64,000 bases of DNA from Burkholderia humptydooensis. GTDB taxonomy: Bacteria > Pseudomonadota > Gammaproteobacteria > Burkholderiales > Burkholderiaceae. The stretch is from the NCBI RefSeq assembly GCF_001513745.1, contig NZ_CP013380.1, forward strand, positions 2,542,001-2,606,000, written 5' to 3'. Numbering within the stretch: position 1 is the stretch's first letter; every line of letters starts with the position of its first letter. The notes under the pieces were generated by a model, which ran no database searches, was not told where the DNA came from, and saw nothing but the letters and a program-made list of their open reading frames with translations. Below are positions 8,998 to 17,711 of this stretch, piece after piece. Made by a program: the position numbers and the translations under genes.

Positions 8998-10704
8998 TTA
9001 GTCCAGTCCACCGCCTCCCGGCTTCAACGGTGGCGGCGTCTTCCGGAATCCCCGGTCACCGGACATGCTCGCTCCTTCGTCCCGTTCGCGTTGAGCGGCA
9101 TCAGTGTCGAGACTTGATGCATGTTCCTGCTTGCCGGTCCAACGCACCGCCGCCGCGGCATCAAACAATCGCTCTGCAGCGATCCGAGCTGAGCGTGCGC
9201 TCGGCGCCAACTCGGTATCGAACGTCCGGCCCAGTGAACCGGCGGATTTCGTCGCCGCGTCGAAATGATGTCCGACCTCGTCAACCGGAAAATGGCCTAG
9301 CCGATCGCCGATACCAGCGAGTTGATTGCGCAATGAATCGAACATGTTCGGTACGGTCGGCAGCTCGACCATCGCATGATGGGTGTCGATATTGACCGGT
9401 GTGGCGTGCGGAAAAAAGTCGAGCGCGATGTAGCGCTTTTCGGTCAACTGATTTCCGACACGCAACTGACCGCGCAGCCCCTGCTCGACCAGGTCGCGCA
9501 GCAGCCCCCTGCCGGCTGCGTTATCGCCGTTACCCAACGCACGCCTGTAGCCTTTGCCGAGTCGCGCCGGATATATGTTCGTCGTGACGACTGTCTCCGA
9601 GCGCTGACGAGCGATATCGAAAGCAACCGCAATCCCCGTGATCTCGCCAATTTCGACACCGTGGAAGTCGACTGGAGCGCCCACGAACAATCCTCGAGAT
9701 GACGCTGCGAACCGCATTAGAACAGATGCGGCAGGTCCGTCACCCGCTCGGCGGAGCGCGTCGGCTCGGCTGGCAAACAAAGTGAACGGCTCGCCATCCG
9801 ACACGCGACGGCCGCCCTCATCCGATGAGTCCGGGTTATCGAATCCGATCCCGCCCGACCAAAGCGCCTGCAGCGACGACACGTCCAGCTTGAAGCCTTC
9901 GGAACCGAGCCGTGCATCAATGCCGCTCGCATGCCACCAACGTGTGTTCGCCGTGACGTAGCGGTCGAACGGCTCGGCAATCCAAGCGCTGATGTCGACA
10001 CCGTCACCCTGCGCGGGCAGTGACGTGGCGAGCACGCTCCCAGCTCGCATCTGCTTGAAATAAACAGGCGACCCAACCCTCAACGAGCCCATTGACGCGG
10101 CATGAAGAGCGAATCGCGTACCGTTGGAGTCATGCAGGGCGGGAGGTGGAGCCTCGCGTCCGTCGAAGTCGCGACATTGCCGGGGCGCGCTCCCTATGTC
10201 GACTCCAATGTACGGACCCGAGAATGCCGTATCGAGACGAGATACGCCCGTCAGGTCGACGCTCGGGCGAACGATCCAGAACCTCGCGTCACACGTGGTA
10301 AAGCGAGTTGCGTTGCCGTCGAGACGGAGCACGGCAAGCACCCTCGTCCGGTCCGCGGATATGTTCAGCGCGGTCAGTCGGCCAATTTCGACGCCGCGGT
10401 AGCGCACAATTGTCTTGCCCGGCTCGAAACCTTCCGCATTGACGAAGCGGACCGTGACCGCAGCCTCCGACTGGGGCCACATTTCGGTCAGCAGGACGAC
10501 GAGCAGCGCTGCGAGCGGAACACAACACGCAACCAGAAGCCAGCGCGCGCCCACCGCTATAGCGTCCCGGTGACGACGTTGCGTACGCTCTTGGCAATCC
10601 GACGAACACGAATCAGGTACGGCCTCAGACACCGCAGGATGCCATTCGTCATGCTGCCCCGCTGGCGATGCGTGGCCCCACAACCGCTCGTTGCAAGGCG
10701 GCAA
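8998..10704 (-). CDS. MCE-domain protein, PqiB-like (MlaD family)
   Basis: A 568-residue protein with one N-terminal membrane helix (about residues 53-74) and three MCE/MlaD repeats: VRFVNAEGFEPGKTIVRYRGVEIG; LRVGSPVYFKQMRAG; and LFVGAPVDFHGVEIGEI. Three MCE domains in one chain is the PqiB architecture, in which stacked hexameric rings form a periplasmic tunnel for lipids between inner and outer membrane. The C-terminus is Pro/Gly-rich. It is the last gene of a minus-strand group with a small membrane protein and a DUF3313-type lipoprotein. No PqiA partner is seen. The start is uncertain: an ATG at 10704 gives a long polar leader. Confidence 0.85.
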   Translation of the reverse strand: MPPCNERLWGHASPAGQHDEWHPAVSEAVPDSCSSDCQERTQRRHRDAIAVGARWLLVACCVPLAALLVVLLTEMWPQSEAAVTVRFVNAEGFEPGKTIVRYRGVEIGRLTALNISADRTRVLAVLRLDGNATRFTTCDARFWIVRPSVDLTGVSRLDTAFSGPYIGVDIGSAPRQCRDFDGREAPPPALHDSNGTRFALHAASMGSLRVGSPVYFKQMRAGSVLATSLPAQGDGVDISAWIAEPFDRYVTANTRWWHASGIDARLGSEGFKLDVSSLQALWSGGIGFDNPDSSDEGGRRVSDGEPFTLFASRADALRRAGDGPAASVLMRFAASSRGLFVGAPVDFHGVEIGEITGIAVAFDIARQRSETVVTTNIYPARLGKGYRRALGNGDNAAGRGLLRDLVEQGLRGQLRVGNQLTEKRYIALDFFPHATPVNIDTHHAMVELPTVPNMFDSLRNQLAGIGDRLGHFPVDEVGHHFDAATKSAGSLGRTFDTELAPSARSARIAAERLFDAAAAVRWTGKQEHASSLDTDAAQRERDEGASMSGDRGFRKTPPPLKPGGGGLD

Positions 10705-10776
10705 CGACGTTGTCGTCGCGGTTCTGAATGAGCCGTTTCCATCGCTCGCACGCCGCTGTCGAAGCGCCGCGCGCGA

Positions 10777-10995
10777 TCATCGGGACAGGTCCTGGATGTC
10801 CGCCGGAAAGCCCAACACCAGCGTCAGATAAAAGAGCGCGGCAAACACGCCGGCCATCGTGCCGAATATGTCCCGCGCAATCGCACCGCGCATCAGATGA
10901 GCAGGAATCCCGATGATCAGATAGGCCGCCAGGAACACGATTGAAACCATGAGCGGAGGTGGCGTGACAAGAACGAGATGGGCGATTGCGCGCAT
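10777..10995 (-). CDS. Small two-helix membrane protein
   Basis: About 72 residues starting MRAIAHLVLVTPPPLM, with two hydrophobic segments (PLMVSIVFLAAYLIIGIPAHLM and FGTMAGVFAALFYLTLVLGFP). It lies between a DUF3313-like lipoprotein gene and the MCE gene on the same strand, so it is probably a membrane part of the same envelope system, possibly taking the place of PqiA. No family was recognised. Starts at 11010 or 10995 are both possible. Confidence 0.6.
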   Translation of the reverse strand: MRAIAHLVLVTPPPLMVSIVFLAAYLIIGIPAHLMRGAIARDIFGTMAGVFAALFYLTLVLGFPADIQDLSR

Positions 10996-11076
10996 GTTCA
11001 TACTCCACATCAGTAGTGGTCGGCTCAGCGAGGCGCGTGAGCGCCGGCTCGTCGCCTCGTGGCGTGCGGCGCATCC

Positions 11077-11739
11077 CTATTGCAATTGACTGACGAGCGC
11101 GTCCGCGCCCTTGTCGATTCCGGTCCGGGCCGCGCTGAGCGAGCCGAATGCAGCGGGCAGATTCATCGCGTTTGGATATTGCTTCGTCACATAGGCGATC
11201 AGCAGCCGACCGCTCGTGCTGTCGTAGACCTCGACCGCATAGGAGACCGAGCCGCTGAACGCCCCCTTGCCACCCCGGATTGCCTGCACGCCGTTATAAA
11301 GGTTGCCGGCGATGTCGAAATGCATGGCTTGCCCGACCACCGCCGTCGTCTTTTCTGCACCCGTGAGCGTGAGCCGGACGCGCAGCGCCGCAGGCGACGG
11401 CTGTGGTGCAATCTGGAAGCGTTTCGCGAGTTTTTCGGTGAACGTCTTGCCCATGTAGTCCGCGAGCGTCGCCCTGTCCTGGGCATTCAAGTCGCCGAAC
11501 TGATTGTCCTGGCCAGCGTAGATAACGACCGGGTCGACAATGACCTGCCGATATTTCGACCAGTCCACCTGTGCTGCGTACCGATACGGCACCTTTGCGG
11601 CGTCGCCGGTCCGGTTCTGCGTCAGTTGCGACGAGGATGACAGACCGGAATACGCAACGGGCTGCACGCCGGCGCACGCCGTCAGCGTGAGCGCCGCGGC
11701 GCTCGAGACGAGAAAAGAAATGAATCGGGTCCTGTTCAT
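11077..11739 (-). CDS. DUF3313-type outer-envelope lipoprotein
   Basis: A 220-residue lipoprotein. The start at 11739 is set by the signal sequence MNRTRFISFLVSSAAALTL and the lipobox LTAC, which puts the lipidated Cys at about residue 23. The mature part has KVPYRYAAQVDWSKYRQVIV and a domain that resembles DUF3313 lipoproteins. It begins the minus-strand group with the small membrane protein and the PqiB-like MCE protein, where it could act as PqiC does for PqiB. That role is inferred from position only. A divergent TetR gene starts 236 bases upstream. Confidence 0.75.
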   Translation of the reverse strand: MNRTRFISFLVSSAAALTLTACAGVQPVAYSGLSSSSQLTQNRTGDAAKVPYRYAAQVDWSKYRQVIVDPVVIYAGQDNQFGDLNAQDRATLADYMGKTFTEKLAKRFQIAPQPSPAALRVRLTLTGAEKTTAVVGQAMHFDIAGNLYNGVQAIRGGKGAFSGSVSYAVEVYDSTSGRLLIAYVTKQYPNAMNLPAAFGSLSAARTGIDKGADALVSQLQ

Positions 11740-11831
11740 ATCGGATTCCTTGAGAAGACGCTTGGCGCCGCCAGCGATGAAATGTCGAAAGGCTTGACGT
11801 GGCCGAAGCGTAACATCGCCTCGCTCAGATG

Positions 11832-11849
11832 TAAACCGTCTACCCGGTT
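11832..11849. promoter_or_regulatory. Candidate TetR operator in the divergent promoter region
   Basis: A perfect inverted repeat, AAACCG (11832-11837) and CGGTTT (11844-11849), with a 6-base spacer, lies in the 236-base gap between the lipoprotein gene and the divergent tetR gene. Its size and place suit a TetR-family operator controlling both directions. No binding evidence is available from sequence alone. Confidence 0.45.
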
Positions 11850-11975
11850 TGTTTTTTGACGAATGATCGACAAGGTACAATAAGTCGTTTGCGGTCCGGG
11901 GCGTTGCCTGCGGGCTCGCTCCGCCCTACTGCCCCGTCACCGCGCGCGAGCGCGCGACGCCATCACGCCCCGTAA

Positions 11976-12557
11976 ATGGACAACCAGACCCGCTCGGAAA
12001 TTTCCCGCAAGAAGGCCATCGACGCCGCACTCAGCATCCTGACGCGCGACGGCGTTGGTGGATTGACGTTTGACTCGCTGTCGCGCGAAAGCGGCATCAG
12101 TAAGGGCGGCTTGCTGCATCAGTTTCGTACCAAGCAAGGCGTGCTCAAAGCGTTGCTGGAATTCCAGCAGCAGCAATTCGAACAGTTTGCACACGATTAC
12201 CTCGTGAACGAGGGGGCGTCGAAGGCTGAACCGAACCTTTCTGCGCAGATTGCCATCTTCCGTGAGGCCATCAATCAACCGAACTCGGTCGCGCGTGCAG
12301 TGCTGGCGGCGATCATTGAAAGTCCGGAACTGCTGGAAGACCGAAAGGGAACCGATGCCGCCAGGCTGAAGGCACTGGATAAAGAATCCACCGATTTCGA
12401 ACTCACGTTGCTGCGTTACTTCGCGGCGAGCGGCATTGCGTTCAGCGTATTGCTCGGCTTGACGCCGCTGACGGGCGCCATGCGGAATCGGCTGTTCACT
12501 CGCCTGCTCGATGACGAGAGCTGGAAAACGCTGACGGTCAAACGAAAGTCGCGGTGA
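11976..12557 (+). CDS. TetR-family transcriptional regulator
   Basis: A 193-residue protein of normal family length. The N-terminal helix-turn-helix is clear: KKAIDAALSILTRDGVGGLTF, then SRESGISKGGLLHQF (recognition helix) and the typical F-x-TKQGVL follow-on. The C-terminal ligand domain has no assignable specificity. It is divergent from the lipoprotein/MCE group and likely represses that envelope operon and itself through the palindrome at 11832-11849. Confidence 0.88.
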   Translation: MDNQTRSEISRKKAIDAALSILTRDGVGGLTFDSLSRESGISKGGLLHQFRTKQGVLKALLEFQQQQFEQFAHDYLVNEGASKAEPNLSAQIAIFREAINQPNSVARAVLAAIIESPELLEDRKGTDAARLKALDKESTDFELTLLRYFAASGIAFSVLLGLTPLTGAMRNRLFTRLLDDESWKTLTVKRKSR

Positions 12558-12586
12558 TGCGACGATGCCTGGCTGCCCGCGTACTT

Positions 12587-12727
12587 CGGTCGATCAGGCG
12601 GCCGGCGCATCGTACGAGTAACGACTTGCATTCGAAAACGACCATGCTTGAAATCAGCGGCGTTTTCTGCTCGAAATAGCTGCAACTGACGGAACTCAGA
12701 TCGGCAACCCGGCCGCCTGATCGACCG
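12587..12727. repeat. 19-bp inverted repeat pair around the left 71-bp repeat
   Basis: CGGTCGATCAGGCGGCCGG (12587-12605) and its exact reverse complement (12709-12727) flank the left copy of the 71-bp repeat. The pair could form a 19-bp stem or mark the ends of a small inserted unit of about 141 bp. No coding frame is supported within it. Confidence 0.7.
12619..12689 (+). repeat. 71-bp inverted repeat, left copy
   Basis: This 71-base segment recurs in inverted orientation at 13555-13625 with two mismatches. The two copies bound a roughly 865-base block made of gene scraps. It resembles the ends of a mobile or rearranged unit, though I recognise no insertion sequence. Confidence 0.85.
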
Positions 12728-12729
12728 TA

Positions 12730-13262
12730 GCCGCGGTGACCCCGTTCGGCCCGATCCGTGCCGGCAAGCTCCAAAAGGGTGACAAGGAAGACCAGTATGT
12801 CGATGAGGCAGAGGCGCGTCGACGTGGCTGGGGCTCGGTGTACCGCTCAAGCTATCAACCGGTGCTGGCATGGCTGGAGGAGCAGTTGAACGAAGCGATG
12901 CACCTGAACGAGATGCAGGGGCAATGGATCGACACCGACCCCGACGGCAAGAAGTGGACGCTCAAGCCCGTGCTCGGCACCGAGCCGGCCGACTATGGGG
13001 CGACCGATGCCGGTGCGCAAGGCCGGGGCAGAAGATCACGAAAGATTCAGAGGCTTTCAAACACTTCCTGAAATACCGATACCGGGTGTATGCGATCGGT
13101 TACAACTGGCTGCAATCGAATGAGAAGTCGGCTCAGGACGTGATCGAGGGCATGGATTTCAAGGACAAGAAGTCCGGCAAGTCGATGCGGCTAATGGGGT
13201 CAAGGAGATCATCGCGGAGAACGACAGCGGCAAGGCAATCATCCTCGCAATGGCGAACAAGC
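12730..13262 (+). pseudogene. Tle3-like lipase effector fragment (frameshifted)
   Basis: Three successive frames join into one protein-like text. 12736 to about 13025 gives DEAEARRRGWGSVYRSSYQ and VLGTEPADYGATDAGA. About 13035-13200 gives YRYRVYAIGYNWLQSN and VIEGMDFKDKKSGKS. 13199-13262 gives EIIAENDSGKAIIL, the strand that in the intact family leads into the HSMGG nucleophile elbow. The pattern resembles the N-terminal lipase part of type VI secretion Tle3-like effectors. Here the elbow is absent because the text switches into a recombinase. At least two frameshifts show decay. Family assignment is from memory of the motif set. Confidence 0.5.
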
Positions 13263-13455
13263 TACGTCGCACAAGCCCACACTGGATGCGGCATACGCGC
13301 ACGCCGCGCACGCGCTCGCGCGCGGGGCTGAGCTGATCATGGTGCGCGACAACCTGCGGCACGCGTCGATCTCGACGACATCGACGTATCTGCATGGTGA
13401 CGAGGTCAAACGGGCCCGCCAGTTTGACCTGGCATTCGAGGGGATATCCAAGTAG
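13246..13455 (+). pseudogene. Tyrosine recombinase (phage-type integrase) C-terminal remnant
   Basis: Directly after the lipase fragment the frame reads LRRTSPHWMRHT (box II with H-x-x-R-like HWMRHT). After a one- or two-base shift it continues as AHALARGAEL, VRDNLRHASISTTSTYLH (box with H and the catalytic Tyr region) and VKRARQFDLAFEG, stopping at 13455. This is the end of a tyrosine recombinase. The rest of the gene is missing. It is a relic unrelated to the two intact integrases of the prophage. Confidence 0.75.
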
Positions 13456-13554
13456 TCAGTGCCGTCTCCTCGACAAGCATCAGTGGCAGATAATGTGAGC
13501 AGGCGGAAATGGAATGCAAGCACAGTTGCAGTTAATCCAAGCACGCGTGATTCG

Positions 13555-13625
13555 TCAGTTGCAGCCATTTCGAGCAGAAAACGCCGCTGATTTCAAGCAT
13601 GGTCGTTTTCAAATGCAAGTCGTTA
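13555..13625 (-). repeat. 71-bp inverted repeat, right copy
   Basis: Reverse complement of 12619-12689 with two mismatches. It lies 48 bases from the stop of the H-NS-like gene. Together the copies delimit the chimeric lipase/recombinase block. Confidence 0.85.
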
Positions 13626-13673
13626 CAGCTAGCCATCCGGATGAATCCGGTCGGAACCTTTGCGAGCACCCGG

Positions 13674-14012
13674 TTATCTCGTGCCGCTTTCACGCTGTCC
13701 GATGATCTGAAACGAATCTCGATTCCTGCCCGCGATCCACTGAGGCGGCCTCCCTCGACCGCTCCACGTCGCGCCCGTTTCCGGGTCGCGGTACTTTGGG
13801 GCGATCGGACCACGAAGGAGTTTCCCGCGTCCTCGATTCGGCTTTGCTCGACCGAAGATGTCCTCTGCGGAAATTCCATACTGAAGGATGGTTTGTCGTA
13901 TCGCCTTGATCGCGTCCGCTGCTTCCCTTTTTCGCGCAATCTCGGCCTCCTCCGCAATCGACTTCAATCTGGCCCGGAGCTCTTGAAAGGATTCAGAATT
14001 CAGTTCGCTCAT
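13674..14012 (-). CDS. H-NS family nucleoid-associated protein
   Basis: A 112-residue protein with the family layout: an N-terminal oligomerising helix (about 1-50, SFQELRARLKSIAEEAEI), a basic linker, and the DNA-binding C-terminus containing YRDPETGATWSGRGRPPQWI, the AT-hook-like core motif of beta-proteobacterial H-NS proteins. Such proteins silence AT-rich foreign DNA. Its presence next to the most AT-rich part of the chromosomal flank suggests it came with an island. It is transcribed towards the 71-bp repeat. Confidence 0.9.
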   Translation of the reverse strand: MSELNSESFQELRARLKSIAEEAEIARKREAADAIKAIRQTILQYGISAEDIFGRAKPNRGRGKLLRGPIAPKYRDPETGATWSGRGRPPQWIAGRNRDSFQIIGQRESGTR

Positions 14013-14210
14013 TTTTATACCATCTATATAGATTTACACCTCAAATCATCAGATTCAAACAAGACACCATGTCCTCGAACACAATCGACCTTCACATTTA
14101 CTTACGCAGAATAAAAAGGCTGGGCACCGCATTTCAGCTTAACAAGGCAGCACACAGCAAAGCCATCTGCACCGAGGGCCAACTCAACTTTTCGCAGATG
14201 GAAAACAAGG

Positions 14211-14244
14211 AAAAATGTGAGCTCCCTAAAAATGGAGCTCACAT
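14211..14244 (-). terminator. Rho-independent terminator of the MHS transporter gene
   Basis: A perfect 11-bp stem (14215-14225 and 14234-14244, ATGTGAGCTCC with its complement) and an 8-base loop. On the minus strand it is followed by TTTTTCC (14215-14209). It lies about 60 bases past the stop of the transporter gene. Confidence 0.8.
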
Positions 14245-14304
14245 CAGCTTTCAATTAATTGCAATCAAATCGATTCGCCAAGACAATAACTACACCGGCA
14301 CGAC

Positions 14305-15591
14305 TTACGTTTTTTGCGGAGACCAACAGGCCGCCGCGATAAAGCTGAGGGCCGCGGTTCCCATCACGTAAAATGCAGGAGCAAGGTTGTTCTGTGTCGC
14401 CGCAATTGCCCAGGTAAGAATCGCCGCCGAAAATCCACCAAACGTAATGACAGCGAGATTGTACGAAATTGAAATTCCCGTGGAAACAATTTGACGTGGA
14501 AACGTATCGCTCAATGCCGCCAGGATTGGCCCTTCATAGCTCGCAATGACGAGCCCGAAGATGATCTGGAATAGCAGCAGCGAATGCAAACCGGGGCTCA
14601 CATTCAGGAGTCTGAACATGGGGTACGCAGCCACGACGGCAATGACGAGCGCCCCCATGAGAAATCGGCGCCGTCCGTATCGATCAGACAGATGACCAAA
14701 AATGGGCGTTACAAAGAGAACAATCGACGCCCCGACGAGAACGGCGATAAACCCTGTCGATGCCGGCAAATGCAAAACCTTTGTCGCATACGTGGGGATA
14801 TAGAAGAGCAGTACATATGAGCAAACGGTCCAAAATATCACAAGACCAAATCCTATCAAGGTTTCACTCTTCCACCGACGCACGATCTCGAACACCGGCG
14901 TGCGCTCTCGGATACGAGAAGCCTCCTCCGTAGATTCATGCACCTGGTTGCGAATATAGATCCCGAGCGGACCAAGACACAAGCCAATCAAGAATGGTAT
15001 GCGCCACCCCCATGACTCGACTTGCTCAGCGCTCAGATACTTGACAAGCACAACCGCAAGAACCGATGCAAGGATAATCGCAAATCCGATGCTCGCCTGA
15101 ATCCAACTGGTGTAATAGCCCAGCCGTTCGACGGGCACATGATCTCTTAGAAATCCGGTAGCACCGCCCATTTCCCCTCCAGCGGAAAACCCTTGCAATA
15201 GGCGTGCGCATACGATCATCAATGGCGCCAAAATACCGGCATCCTTGTAAGTTGGCGCAAAAGCAATCAAGGCCGTACCGATGGTCATCAACGTTATCGT
15301 CATAACCAGGGTTGCGCGGCGCCCGATTTTATCCGCCATCCCCCCCAAGACAATACCGCCCACTGGCCGCATAAAAAATCCGACGCCAATCGTGGAAACA
15401 GACAGCAACAGGGACAGATTGTCGTCCGATGTCGGAAAGAATATTTTTGCAATGATGACAGAAAAGAAACCATAGGAAATAAAATCGAACCACTCGAACC
15501 CATTTCCTATGATCACGGCGACGACTGCCTTGGTCCTCTCCTGTACGGCGATGTCTCGCTTTCCCCCGCGCAAGCCAACAACGGTTTCCAT
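14305..15591 (-). CDS. MFS transporter, metabolite:H+ symporter (MHS) family
   Basis: A 428-residue carrier with about 12 membrane segments. The MHS subfamily is indicated by AVIIGNGFEWFDFISYGFF at TM1, FMRPVGGIVLGGMADKIGRR in the first loop, LLQGFSAGGEMGGA in TM4 and YGRRR in the second loop. MHS carriers import organic acids, betaines or similar solutes with protons. It lies 130 bases downstream of a LysR regulator gene on the same strand, so that regulator may control it. The gene and its surroundings are visibly lower in GC than the left half of the flank, suggesting transfer. Confidence 0.9.
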   Translation of the reverse strand: METVVGLRGGKRDIAVQERTKAVVAVIIGNGFEWFDFISYGFFSVIIAKIFFPTSDDNLSLLLSVSTIGVGFFMRPVGGIVLGGMADKIGRRATLVMTITLMTIGTALIAFAPTYKDAGILAPLMIVCARLLQGFSAGGEMGGATGFLRDHVPVERLGYYTSWIQASIGFAIILASVLAVVLVKYLSAEQVESWGWRIPFLIGLCLGPLGIYIRNQVHESTEEASRIRERTPVFEIVRRWKSETLIGFGLVIFWTVCSYVLLFYIPTYATKVLHLPASTGFIAVLVGASIVLFVTPIFGHLSDRYGRRRFLMGALVIAVVAAYPMFRLLNVSPGLHSLLLFQIIFGLVIASYEGPILAALSDTFPRQIVSTGISISYNLAVITFGGFSAAILTWAIAATQNNLAPAFYVMGTAALSFIAAACWSPQKT

Positions 15592-15723
15592 ATTCTTGTG
15601 CCCTCGGATTTTGATGTTCTGGCGCCTTTGGCAACGATCAACGGCGCAGCCAATGGTACGAGTTTTTCTCGCCTCCTTACTCTGAATTTTTTTCTGGCGA
15701 GGCTGAGTTTCTGGAATGCCCGG

Positions 15724-16629
15724 TCATCTCTTCAATGGCACCCGCTTCAGCAACCACTCCCGGAAATGCGCCACGGCCGCCGTATCGCGGCGGTCGTCGG
15801 GCCACACCAACTGGTACGCTCCGCCGAAGCTCGCGCTTGCGTCCGATGCAAGCACCAAATCGGAGCTTTCAACCAAGGGCGTGATCATTTGGTTCCATCC
15901 GAGGAGGACACCATGACCTCGCAGCGCAAGCTGTAGCAATACGGGATAGCTATTGGCCGTTATTGTGCGCGATGGCTTGTACGCGATCTCGCTATCGCAT
16001 AGATGGAACCAGTCGCGCCAGCTCATCCATTGACGCTGCTGCTCCTCTGCGACGAGCAACGTCGCACTCGTCAATTCTTGCGGCGATACGCGCCGGCGCC
16101 CCAGGTAGCCGGGCGCACAATAAGCGTGTACCTCTTCTTCGATAATACGGACCCCGCTCATGCCGGGAGGCGGGACATCGCGAATGTAATAAACGCCGAT
16201 GTCGAATTCCGCGGTGTTCAGATTGAAAACACCCTCTCGAACCAAGATTCGAATTGCCACATTGGGATACTCTCGGCTGAAATCGGCGATGATGGGTGTC
16301 AAAAACATGCCGGCCGTGCCAGACGCACACGCGATCGTAATGCTATGTGGCGAGGGCTCCTTCATGACAAACGCGGTGGCTTCAGCGCAGCTTGTGAGCA
16401 TGTCGTGAATCCGGTCGGCATAGGCCTGTCCGGCGCGCGTCAAATGAAGTGCTTTTGCGTCTCGCACAAACAACTGCATGCCAAGAAAACTCTCCAACTT
16501 TACAACCTGCTTGCTGACCGCACCTTGCGTAACGTTCAGTTCCTCGGCTGCACGCGTGAAGTTGCCGTGCCGAGCAGCAGCATCAAAGAAAACAAGGCAT
16601 TGCAGGGGCGGAATCGGGTGAATTTTCAT
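15724..16629 (-). CDS. LysR-family transcriptional regulator (GcvA type)
   Basis: A 301-residue LysR protein. The N-terminal winged helix reads LQCLVFFDAAARHGNFTRAA and LNVTQGAVSKQVVKLE, followed by LGMQLFVRD; the PPLQ-L-FFDAAARH-NFT variant is typical of the GcvA-like group. The C-terminal half is a type 2 periplasmic-binding-like effector domain. It precedes the MHS transporter gene on the same strand and probably regulates it in response to the transported solute. Confidence 0.88.
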   Translation of the reverse strand: MKIHPIPPLQCLVFFDAAARHGNFTRAAEELNVTQGAVSKQVVKLESFLGMQLFVRDAKALHLTRAGQAYADRIHDMLTSCAEATAFVMKEPSPHSITIACASGTAGMFLTPIIADFSREYPNVAIRILVREGVFNLNTAEFDIGVYYIRDVPPPGMSGVRIIEEEVHAYCAPGYLGRRRVSPQELTSATLLVAEEQQRQWMSWRDWFHLCDSEIAYKPSRTITANSYPVLLQLALRGHGVLLGWNQMITPLVESSDLVLASDASASFGGAYQLVWPDDRRDTAAVAHFREWLLKRVPLKR

Positions 16630-17562
16630 GCTCGCTCCATATGGCTCTGACCCACCGGCGCGGGATCACGAACGCATACAAACACTTGATGACACATCTT
16701 TCGGTGATCGAAGAGATGATCCAAACGAAACTTCCCTTGAAAGAGCTTCCTGCCACCGTCAACGGATGACATGCCATCCTTCGAACTTGGTATGTCGCGG
16801 CGAACGAAACAGCCGAATTATGCGTTCCCGGACGATGCACGGCACGCTATCGACACAGGCCCGAAAAATCAAGAGCCATTCGTGCATCCCGGTGCGAATC
16901 TTCCGAAGGAGCACTCTACGCCGGGATCTCAAAGTACTGACGCAGTGCATTGACGACCGCAGTCAATGGGCTAGAGATACGGAAGAACGCCAAGAAGGCT
17001 GAATATTTATCTCCATAGTTCCATAATGTTGAATTATCGTGATGCCATAAAGAATGGTGCTGTGGCGCCTGCTGTGGCGCCATTTCCCACACTGGAAAAT
17101 TCTCCGAATGCATCCTGAAAACTGCTCTCTAGAAAATCCAGGCTCTGCTTCGCGGAATGAACACCGGACTTACCGAGAAACCAAGAAACATGCAGATGCA
17201 TCGCGATCAGGAAAAAATGGACTTCAGCCGACCGGGACAGCCGACAAACACTTGCCACATTGAGATCGTTTAACGAATCATTCCGCAACGAGCGCTTGAA
17301 CCTATATTGCCTATATTGGTTCGAAACGTTGGGTGACGCGAAAATGTTCGGCAAGGTGCGGCGTAGCGGATACGCTTTCGGAGAAAGAACTGATTGCTCT
17401 GGCTACTACGCTCGACAAGTCCAGATTGCGCCGTGCTCGATCACAACTAGCGACACCGGGAAAATGACAGCACGTTGACCGATTTGGTTACATCTTGGCT
17501 AACATGAGCCAACGAGGAGAGAATCGGAGCGCGAGGAGCGTTCTCGCAAATGCCTGATTTGA
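16630..17562. other. Low-GC region left of attL without a recognised gene
   Basis: Over 900 bases between the LysR gene and attL. Minus-strand frames at 17034-17354 (about 106 residues) and 16916-17113 could be two parts of one decayed gene, since they adjoin in different frames, but neither resembles a family I know and no good ribosome site is seen. A direct repeat CCTATATTG occurs twice in tandem near 17300. I see no RNA gene or terminator of note. Confidence 0.5.
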
Positions 17563-17619
17563 CTGGCCCGCCCTACACGATTCGAACGTGTGACCTACGG
17601 CTTAGAAGGCCGTTGCTCT
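17563..17619 (-). repeat. attL: 57-bp copy of the tRNA-Arg 3' part
   Basis: Identical over 57 bases to 62269-62325. It contains the anticodon arm 3' side, variable region, T arm and 3' acceptor strand plus CCA of the tRNA-Arg gene, but the D arm and 5' acceptor strand are lacking. It is therefore the left prophage junction, not a working tRNA gene. Confidence 0.95.
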
Positions 17620-17671
17620 TGGGTCGCCGCGCCTTGCTGGGCGCGGCTTGTATCCAACTGAGCAGCTTTCA

Positions 17672-17688
17672 GTCACACTCCAGTCACA
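17672..17688 (+). promoter_or_regulatory. Candidate integrase arm-type site, left
   Basis: GTCACACTCCAGTCACA, 17 bases, occurs here and at 62172-62188 in the same orientation, inside both ends of the prophage. It is internally repeated (GTCACA twice, 11 bases apart). Position 53 bases inside the attL core, just upstream of the integrase gene, suits an arm-type binding site for a tyrosine integrase. Confidence 0.6.
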
Positions 17689-17711
17689 CCGACGACCTCT
17701 CCCGAGGCCGT

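Noticed and set aside
11855..11880. TTGACG...TACAAT promoter for the tetR gene
   Set aside because: The spacer is only 14 bases, too short for a normal sigma-70 promoter; the palindrome next to it is better supported.
14069..14371. 100-residue plus-strand protein
   Set aside because: It overlaps the terminator and the antisense end of the transporter gene, has no ribosome site, and does not resemble a protein family.
17563..17640. Second tRNA-Arg gene at the left junction
   Set aside because: Only the 3' 57 bases match; the D arm and 5' acceptor strand are replaced by unrelated sequence, so it is attL, not a tRNA gene.
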